Shown: piece by piece, positions 56,151 through 64,000 of the stretch | Layout: each line of letters starts with the position of its first letter | Position numbering within the stretch: the first letter of the stretch is position 1 | NCBI GenBank assembly: GCA_034440635.1 | Contig: JAOTON010002066.1 | Coordinates: 1 to 64,000 of the forward strand | Length of the DNA: 64,000 nt | Direction: 5' to 3' | Source of the DNA: Lepas anatifera | Lineage: Eukaryota; Arthropoda; Thecostraca; Lepadidae | Program-made: the position numbers and the translations under genes | Notes under the pieces: model-generated | Database searches by the model: none | The model's input: only the letters and a program-made list of their open reading frames with translations | What the model was told of the DNA's origin: nothing

Positions 56151-59100
56151 GTGACTCCACCGCCGCCCGCCGGGAGGCCCGCCGGTGGGGGAAACCGCGA
56201 TCGCGGCGGAATGGGCCCTCAGGGTGGCTTCAGCCGACGAGCCAAGTACCGAAGATACTGCCACAAATGCCAGACCCGAGGCCGACTGCTGCTTGCCAGT
56301 TGGAGCGCGGAGGGGGTCCGCAACAAGACCGCGGAGCTCAGCCGCTGGCTATCGGACGTCAGGACGGACGTGGTGATCCATGAGGCTCAGTTGGCTGGAA
56401 AGTCCCTATCGGTCCCGGTGTTTCAGACCGCCGCTATCTCGCGAAGGGCTAGAGGCAGGAGGGTCGTGGGGCCTGTCTGTGGAGGGGACGTCGCAATCCT
56501 CGTCAGAGACGGCCTCAACTTCAGTGTCATCGAAGAGTCGCCTCTCCAGCCTCAAGACGACACAACCGAATGGTGCGCCGTCAGAGTCATCTTGAGCGCA
56601 CCCAAGATACTGATTTCACCCACCATCGACATCTTCAACATCTACCGCCCGCCTATACGCTCGTCTGGCGGGGACGAGCGGGTGAACAACTTCTCCCTCG
56701 AGGCCTTCCCTGCTGGCGACCCGACCCTCATCATGGAGGATGTGAACGGACACCACCCTGCCTGGGATGTCGTCTGTTTAGACCCGGACAGGGTGGACCG
56801 CCTGATACATGGCTGGTCCCTGCGCAAGAACTGGCGAATCCTCAACAACGGCGCTGCCACCCGTGCCAGGTATGGAGTGGAGACTCGCCTCTCGGCCCCG
56901 GATATTGCCATGGCCCACCAAGACTTGGCGCGCCGCTGTACGTGGTCGGTTGGCACCGACCTTCGAAGCGACCACCTCCCCCAGGTGGTGTCGGTGGCCG
57001 GCAGTCGCCCCCGGCGTATCAAGAAGACGCGCTGGGCCCTCCACAAGGCTGACTGGACTGGCTTCACCGCCGACTGTGATGAGGCGGTGGCTGGCACTGT
57101 TACGCCGGACCTGCCGGTCGAGGGAATGGCTACGCGCTTGACGAACGCCATCCTCGAAGCGAGCTCCTGCAGGATCCCCCGCGGAGCCCGTGCCGACCCC
57201 GTACCCTGGGCCCTCGACCCAGAGCTGGCCAGTGCGGTGGCGGAGCGCCGGACGGCGAGGATCGACATTCATCGGGTCCCCTCAAGGAAAACCACGGACC
57301 GATGGAAGGCCGCCAAGAGAAGAGCCGCAGAGGCCGAGGAGGAGGCAAGACGGCGCTCTTTCCGGTATTTTGTCACCGAGGAGCTGAACAGGCCCGCGGC
57401 CATTGGCTGCGTCACGAATATTATGAGGCGGATGGAGGGGGGCGCGCGGGACGTATGCCCCGGCCAGACGGTCAACGGCGACTGCAGCCGTGTCGCTGTG
57501 GAGGACCGAGCCAAGGCCGAGGCCTTCGCTCGCGAGTACTCCCTCGTGAGCAAGCACACCCGCCACCGGAGGCGTGACCGAGCCACAAAGACCTCACTGT
57601 GCGCAGCGTGGTCACGTCCATGCCCCTGTGACAGCTCCTGCCAGCCTTTCAGCAGAGATGAGATGCTGGACCAGATTAAGAAGATGAGGTCCAGGAAAGC
57701 GCCCGATCCCGATAACGTGTGCACGGAGCACCTTCGGTACCTGGGACCAGCAGGCCAGGATGCCCTCCTGGACCTCATCAACTGCCCGTGGCGCACCTCA
57801 GTCGTCTCTAATGCATGGAGGAGGGCGACCATCATACCGATCTTGAAAGCAGGGAAGAACCCACAAGACGTCTCCAGTTTCGGGCCCATTTCACTTACCA
57901 GCCACATCGCGAAGCTGGCCGAGCGGATGGTCGGAGCGAGGCTAACCCACCTGCTGGAGAGGGACAGGACAATCCCAGAGGAACAGGTCGGCTTCAAGCG
58001 CGGCCGATCCGCTGAAGAGAACCTGGGACGACTCACCCAAGAATTCCAAGACGGGTTTAACCTCCCGAGGCTGCGAGACCGCCCGTCAGACGGCAAAACT
58101 GCCGCCAGGTTCGTCCTCGTCGCCTATGATTTCTCCCGCAGTTATGACAAGATCGACCACCGGATGTTACTGCTCAAGATGTTGTGCCACCTCCCCAAGT
58201 GTATGGCCTCCTGGGTCTTCCAGTTCCTGCGCGACCGCCGCGCCTGCGCGGAGGTGAACGGGGTGCGCAGCTCCGGCCGCATCTTCCGCGCCGGGCTACC
58301 GCAGGGGTTGGTCCTCGCGCCGACCCTGTTCACCCTCTGGGCGGCGGACCTGGTGGAGGCAGTGGGGCCCGTTCCGAGCACCCCTGTGTACATGTACGCC
58401 GACGATACGGCTACATTGAGCACGGGGTGCACCGTCGACCTCGCCAGAGAGCGCGCCCAAGAGGCTGCTGACACCATGGTCAAGTGGGCTCGGGACTGGA
58501 AGATGACCATCGCGGGATCCAAGACGCAGGTGCTCGTTCTGTCCCAGCGCTACCAGGACGCTCAGAACCTCTCCATCAAGGTGGACGGCGCTGACGTCAG
58601 AGGTGGGCGGCATCTGAAGCTCCTCGGTGTGACCTTCGACAGGCAGCTTCACTTCGGGGAACATTGCCTCAACCTTCGCAAGAAAGAAAAGCCCCGCATC
58701 GCTCAGCTACGTAGGATGGCGGGCCGCTCCTGGGGGCTTAGAGAGCTACAACTTCGCACTGTGGCTAGCGGCTACGTGCGCGGCGCCATGGAGTACGCCG
58801 CCGCTGCATGGCTGCCCGCTGCGTCGGAGTCACACGTGGAGCTCCTGAGTGCGAACTCAGGGCCGGCGCCCGAGCCATCACCGGATGCCCTGTCAGCACC
58901 CTTCGTCACTCGCTGCTGGCAGAAGCGGGCCTCACGGCTATCAGGGTGCGTCGTCAGGTGCTAGCAGCAAGACTGGCAGGTTCGGCCCGAGCCCTACGAA
59001 ACGAAAGGCCGACCCACTCCTCGTGACGGCGGAGTCTACCGCCCCTCAGCGCCTGATCACCACCACCGGCTGGCGGGCTGTTGGTGCAAGGGCGCTGGAG

Positions 59101-60060
59101 AGAGCGGGGGCGTCCGACGTTCCCATCGAAGCAAGGCTGCACGTCACCATCCCCCTTTGGGTGGATAGGACTCGCGTCTACATCCGCCTGAATGTCGGCC
59201 CGGACGCCCTGCGAGGGGTGCCGGATGCGCGGCGCCGTGCCGCCGCGGAGGAGCACCTGTCCACCCTGCCAGACCAGGCCACCTGTGTCTGGAGTGACGG
59301 CTCTGCGGAAGGAGGAGTGAGTGCCGGCGGAGGAGGGCCCTCATTGTGCTCCCCTCTGGGGATGAGCACCTGGTCACCTCCTCGGCCGGGAGGCTGTGCA
59401 TCAGCACGCGCGCCGAGCTCGTCGCCATCCGAGCGGCGCTGGAGAAGCTGCTGGAGATGGGGAGCGCCCCAGCTGAGTGCCCCATCGTCCTCTGCACGGA
59501 CTCCTAGGCTGCCCTGTCGACTCTTGCGAGCGGCGCCGGCGCCTAGCAGACCACGTTGGGCGCGTCGGTGTGGCACCTTCGCCTCCAAGCTGTGGCCAGG
59601 GGACAAGATACGTTCCTTCAGTGGGCAGCCTCACCCGAGCTGTCGACCGCGCCGCCTCCAGGGCCTGGCCATGCTGCTGTTTGGACAGCCTGTTCAGGCG
59701 CATCATGGGGGACCGGATGCCGACGCCGGTCCTCACCGAGAGCCGGGAAGACGTCGTCAACGTGCACCAGCTGAAGACAGGTCACTGGGGGCTCTCCAAA
59801 CAGTACCTGTACCGCATCGGCCGTCTTCCCTTCCGCCAATGTCAGCAGTGCGCGGACCCGGCGTGCCTTGCGGCGCGCTGCCTCGTCTGCTGCCGCGAAG
59901 GCCCGGATTGCCGCCACAGACCTCGCAACGTGGTCTTTGGCGGCGTGGCCCTGTCACATCTCCTTCAACGGACCAAGCTGGCGCACTGCTGTGGAAGACG
60001 GGTTGGCTCCGGTTAAAGATGGGTTGGCGAATATTCTTTACTTTACTGGCGACCTGAGAA
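56151..60060 (+). pseudogene. Second RNase H-bearing non-LTR element (EN-RT-RNase H-zinc knuckle), broken
   Basis: Endonuclease: LLLASWSAEGVRNKTAEL, IFNIYRPPI, TLIMEDVNGHHPAWD, TDLRSDHLPQ. RT (about residues 500-800): ATIIPILKAGKNPQDVSSFG, VAYDFSRSYDKIDHRMLL, GLPQGLVLAPTLF, MYADDTATL at about 58395. After 58850 the frame shifts several times. An RNase H follows (CVWSDGSAEGG, ELVAIRAALEKLLEMG, CTDS then a stop at about 59505). A tail with HQLKTGHWGLSKQYLYRIGR and CQQC motifs lies at about 59760-59870. The order suggests the I/Ingi group. The first in-frame Met is near 56211; no gag ORF was found, so it is 5'-truncated or ORF1-less. GC content is far higher than in the other retroelements. Confidence 0.82.
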
Positions 60061-60264
60061 GTCCGTGCACTACTTAGCGCAAACCTCACAGGGGGACGAC
60101 CCGTACGGCTCTGGGACGACGTGCTGTGTGCAGGATCGATGGTAGTGGTGGTAACTTGGTGGACTCTTCGGGGGCCGATTGTGGAGGTCATCAATAGCGG
60201 TGACCCACGATTCCATCTCTAGCGGGCCGGGACGGCTCCGAGAACTGGCATGGCCCTAATAGCA

Positions 60265-60910
60265 CACAACATTGTGACAATGATCGTGAATATCTTGTCT
60301 AAACAATATTTTCATCACAACATTTGCTTTAACATTGTCACAATATTGTGGGCAAAACAATTGTGGGTGTAATATTGTCTCAATATGTAGCCTACATTGT
60401 AGATACAACCAAACAAGGTGCTCAGAACGCCTGAACTCAACGTAGGGGCGGCAATATTGTATAAATGTTTCTACAATGTTGTTGATACAACCAAGAGGTA
60501 TTTGTGAAGAAAATGCATGTTTTGAAATTCGGCATTGTCATGTTTGATCCAGTGTTCCAAGCAGTCCCTCAATATCGAATAAAAACGATAAAAAACATTG
60601 TTAGTGCAACATTGTGACAATGTTTCCACAGCAACTTTGCAGCAATATTGTGACAGCATTATTGTAACAATATTCCAAAAACAATATATTGGCATACTTA
60701 TGTTATAATAAAACTAGTGCAGCGAGACATTCAGTTCTGGGTGCGACGTTTGAAAATTTAGGCGGTATATTGTGGGTCCAGCAACGCATATTTTGTTGTC
60801 ATTGCGGCGATGTTATGAAAACAATGTTTGTGACGATGGTGTGAAAACAATATTGCAGCAAAATTTCGAAATAACCTTGTGACAATGTTGTAGCGGGAAC
60901 ATTGTAACAA
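60265..60910. repeat. ATTGT-rich field of short palindromes (left part)
   Basis: Dozens of AACATTGT, ACAATATTGT and TTGTGACAATG words in both orientations. No coding frames. The same style resumes at 62322. Confidence 0.75.
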
Positions 60911-61249
60911 TGGAAGTTGAGTGCACTCGATAATTTCATCTGGACTGTCAGAGATGATGGGGATGGAAAATAAAGGACAGTTGCGCCACAATCCAACACC
61001 GACAAGCCCTGGTGAAAGTGTGTCTCCCTCAAAGCTGCGAGAGCTTCCGCCGACTAATTCAATTTTTCCACCGGCTAATTCTTCTATTTTTGTCACTGTT
61101 TGGTTTGGTCACACGTCTTATCTCACAACGTTGTGCGGGTTCTGTATATTCGCACCACTCGGTGCTCCGCGCCGACCATGTCACCGGACCGGCGCCAACC
61201 AATGAGATGGCATGTCAAGCGTGACGTCATGGCATTAACCGTGGCCTGA

Positions 61250-62275
61250 CCCGCCTCACAGGTCAGGTAGTCTGCACGTGGCACTAGCCGGGTGCGTGTG
61301 TACACATCGTCCGACTGCGATAAACTGCTCAACGCCTCATTGTTGTGATCCCCCGCCGGCCGTTGTGCTTACGCTGCCCCTGCCGGGCTTGACCGGCGAC
61401 GGTGACCGGTGTGCATGCATGTGGTCACGGCAGTCGGTGCTCGGGAGTCGAGCCTAATACAGCGTGCTACTGCACAGAGCATTTAAGTGTGCGCGAGACG
61501 AAGCCGCAAAGCATGACGGCATTATAACGTGGCACGGTCGTGAATTATGTTAGTGTTTAGTTTTCGCTCCTCTTGTTCTGCGCTTCAGTGCTAATATGGT
61601 TGATGTGGAGAAACTCTCTCGGCTTTTGCTGCAACAGGCGCAGCTATCGGCGGAGCGGGAGGAGCGACTCCCACCAATGATGGAGCGTGTGGTGTCGCTA
61701 CAACAGGCACAGCTTCCGGCCCAGGCCAGCCAGACAGATCCAGCCTACGCGCCCGTCGGCTGCCCCAGCGCCTCCAGGTCCGCTGGAACGACCGCTCGTA
61801 TGATTAGTGTGTTTCAAACTATTCGCATATGTGTGTGAAGACGAGTTGCTGCTGCGTTTGGTCCCATCAAGAGGTTCATGTTAATTATATGCAGCAATCG
61901 TCGGGGGGAGATGTTGTGATCCCCCGCCGGCCGGCGTGCTTGCGCTGCCCCTGCCGGGCTTGGCCGGCGGCGGTGACCGTGGCCGGTGTGTGTTTGCATG
62001 CTTGTGGCCACAGCAGTCGGTGCTCGGGAGTCGGGCCTAATACAGCCTTCTACTGCACTGAGTATTTATGTGCGCGCGAGACAAAGCCGCAGAGCAAAAC
62101 GGGATTATAACATGGGTCGGGCTGTCTGCTCGCGGCACTGGCTGGCCCCGTGTGTTCACATCGTCCGACTGCAATAAATTACTCAATGCCTTACGGGTCG
62201 GGTCGTCTGCGAGCAGTACTGGCCGGCCGCAATGTATTCATATCGTCCGACTGTAATAAACTGCTCAACGGAAAC
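61250..62275 (+). mobile_element. Internally deleted LTR retroelement remnant
   Basis: Two direct repeats of about 195 bp begin TGTTGTGATCCCCCGCCGG at 61341 and 61912. The first is followed by TGGCACGGTCG (a TGG-starting primer-site candidate), the second preceded by the purine tract GGGGGGAGA (61903-61911). Between them a short gag-like frame (61596-61838) starts MVDVEKLSRLLLQQAQLSAE. A roughly 85-bp unit containing AATAAA and CATCGTCCGACTG lies once before (61252-61340) and twice after (62110-62275). It may be R-U5 of the LTR or the target repeat. No pol remains. Confidence 0.65.
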
Positions 62276-62321
62276 TCCAGCCTTCTTCCTGACGGACTCG
62301 AACTAATGTGACTACGATCAG

Positions 62322-62620
62322 TAAAGTGGACATTCCCACGATATTAGGAAGCAATATTACAGCTATATTAAAAACCAATATTGCAGGTAGGTATGTTGTC
62401 ATATCAACATCTACACAACATATCCGCAAGATATCCACAACATTGTAGCAAAAACGAGGCAATTTTTTACAACATTGTCACAAAAACAAAACAATATGTT
62501 AACCATATTGCCATAATATTGCAACAATGTTGTAGCAATATTAACTATTAATTAGCAATACCAAGCAATAATGCCCCAAATAACATTGTTGCAATATTTT
62601 GAAACATTGCTATCACAACA
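62322..62620. repeat. ATTGT-rich field (right part)
   Basis: AACATTGT, CAATATTG and ACAACATTGT words again, as at 60265-60910. Together with the left part it probably formed one repeat before the LTR element arrived. Confidence 0.72.
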
Positions 62621-63439
62621 AGGCATTATGGCAAGGAATCATTTGTCTGGCAAAGGAGACAGGAGTATTTGGAATCTCTTGCGTAACAATAATACCATAA
62701 AAACATGTTTTTGTAGGGATTTTATATTAAATACAGGAATTATACCAGCATTTGACTTCCCGTAATGTTGTGGAACGTCAACTGTGGGACCAATCGATTT
62801 GGTATTCGTTTGCGTAATCTTCTTACACAATCGTAATTTTCTGACAGCCTAGCCAGAGGGAGCAAGTAGGCTCGAAGGCTAGAAGGATAGTACTGAGTTA
62901 CGAAAACAGACGGCTCAGGTCATGTAGAGTCAAGGTCGAGTCAAGGGGAATCGCAATGCACGTTTTGGCGCCTCCGTGACCCCCAGGAAGAGAACAGACG
63001 TCCATGAAGTCAGCGACAGATTGGCATTCGGATTCAGGGACGGATTCGCCCGGAGAGGCTTCTCCTGCGATTTCGTTCAAATTCACACCATAGGCTCCTC
63101 GGGCTCTCAGCAATTCACTCCTAAAGTGATTTAGAGTGTGGAGGGGGCCAAGGTTAGGTTAGGCTTAGGTTAAACTGTAGTCTGGTCGATTAGATTGTAC
63201 ACTCAGATATTAGGATCCGAGATTTAGTTTGTAAATAACTCTGCTTAGTGATTTTCGAGACATGCACCACTCTCCAGGCTAAACTAAAAGAAAATATTAT
63301 CGCTTACTAAATTACCTCGTGGTTATGTGCGTTAGTTAAATGATTTCGACAGTATAGGGAGTCTAACAGGATCACCTCTGGCACCCTCATGTCTTATTCC
63401 AAATCATCCTCCCAAATCGCGCAACCCATCAAAACCAAC
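62621..63439. other. Spacer; nothing recognised
   Basis: A few GGTTAGG words at 63150-63175 are too short to call telomeric. No gene supported. Confidence 0.4.
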
Positions 63440-63600
63440 CCTCTCATAAGTGTCGCCACCGGCAAAAAAGTGGGGGGCCAGCCAAACTTCAACCTGATGC
63501 TGACAAAAAATTTCCAACATCAGTACCAAAAACTGTTCGAATTTGAGCTCCTCGTTGCCTTCTGCAGCAGCTGGATATAATAATTCCGGCTTTCTCTTAT
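63440..63600. repeat. Dispersed repeat D copy
   Basis: GTGTCGCCACCGGCAAA, CTTCAACCTGATGCTGAC, AAAACTGTTCGAATTTG and GCCTTCTGCAGCAGCTGG match 44258-44380 closely and 405-520 more loosely. Also in the left palindrome arm. Confidence 0.7.
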
Positions 63601-63773
63601 TTTGACTGAGATCAGGAAATTTTTGGCCAAAAAGTGGGGGAGGGGCCTGGCCCCCCTGGCCCCCCTTTTCCGACGCGTATGAACCCTCTGCCCCCTCTCT
63701 CTCTCTCAACTAGGTGCGCGACCAATGGCCGTCCTATTCCCACCTGACTGACATGTGTTTTCCCGGCAGTGCG

Positions 63774-64000
63774 GGGCGCCGCATACTAGGTATGACCGGC
63801 GGCTCCTCTGCCCGACCCCTGCTAGGGCTCCCCCTGCCTGTGCGCCGCGGCTCACGCTGGCCTCGGCTGCTGAAGCGGCGTACTGCGGGGGCTGCCTGGC
63901 GGGTCGGGTTGCCGCCGGTGCTGGCCCTGTTGGCGCTGCGGCCACCCGCTGAGCGCGGTGGCGCCCTCTGAGGGGCGGAAGGTGGCTCCACCTGTCCTCT
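63774..64000 (+). other. Possible GC-rich exon at the right edge
   Basis: CCTGACTGAC then GTGTTTTCCCGGCAG (to 63770) resembles a branch point and acceptor. Two frames stay open for about 60-65 codons. No family recognised, so this is only a candidate. Confidence 0.25.

Noticed and set aside
63150..63175. Telomeric TTAGG repeats near the right end
   Set aside because: Only two or three imperfect units; likewise at 17070 and 9478.

Overview
The window is a stretch of repeat-rich animal nuclear DNA, most likely from an arthropod. It contains a (TTAGG)n array (the usual arthropod telomere repeat), spliced genes with GT-AG introns, and a dense load of arthropod-type mobile DNA. A crustacean is my guess, but nothing here fixes the taxon. 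No bacterial or viral gene organisation is present.

Two host genes can be named from their exons, both on the minus strand. The first is the N-terminal half of a Tip60/KAT5-type MYST acetyltransferase (exons between 936 and 3978; the catalytic exons lie beyond the left edge). The second is a complete five-exon CDIN1 (C15orf41) homologue, a TPD-family nuclease and codanin-1 partner (13905-17379). Three further host exons are suggested by splice signals only: a THAP-type zinc-finger exon (about 43177-43402), an unassigned cysteine-rich terminal exon (55837-56120) and a GC-rich possible exon near 63770.

Layout. 1-6.9 kb: KAT5 exons and upstream DNA, with a huge (CT)n/(CCCT)n tract beside one 5' splice site. 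6.9-13.5 kb: nested hAT-type MITEs, a solo LTR, a TIR element holding adjoining TCAGG and TTAGG arrays, and a TTAA MITE. 13.9-17.4 kb: CDIN1. 17.9-31.7 kb: MITEs, a truncated CR1, a full-length CR1 with intact ORF1 (PHD finger) and ORF2 (endonuclease plus RT), and tRNA relics. 34.1-39.9 kb: an I/Nimb-like non-LTR element with gag, EN, RT and RNase H, broken by homopolymer indels. 39.9-42.1 kb: a piggyBac-like MITE and a second TTAA MITE. 42.2-44.5 kb: an approximately 640-bp-arm palindrome enclosing the THAP exon. 46.7-51.1 kb: a (CTGT)-rich array with about 1 kb higher-order periodicity and a SINE inside. 51.5-56.1 kb: TTAA MITEs, a GGGCCC minisatellite and a terminal exon. 56.1-60.2 kb: a second RNase H-bearing non-LTR element. 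60.3-62.6 kb: ATTGT-rich palindromic DNA split by a small LTR-retroelement remnant.

Three points stand out. The telomere-type arrays sit inside a transposon-like inverted repeat and were later hit by a hAT MITE whose target duplication is itself telomeric sequence. The TTAA MITE family is packed with AGGTCA nuclear-receptor half-sites. Six reading-frame breaks, in two host genes and one retroelement, all coincide with homopolymer runs, which points to assembly error rather than decay.
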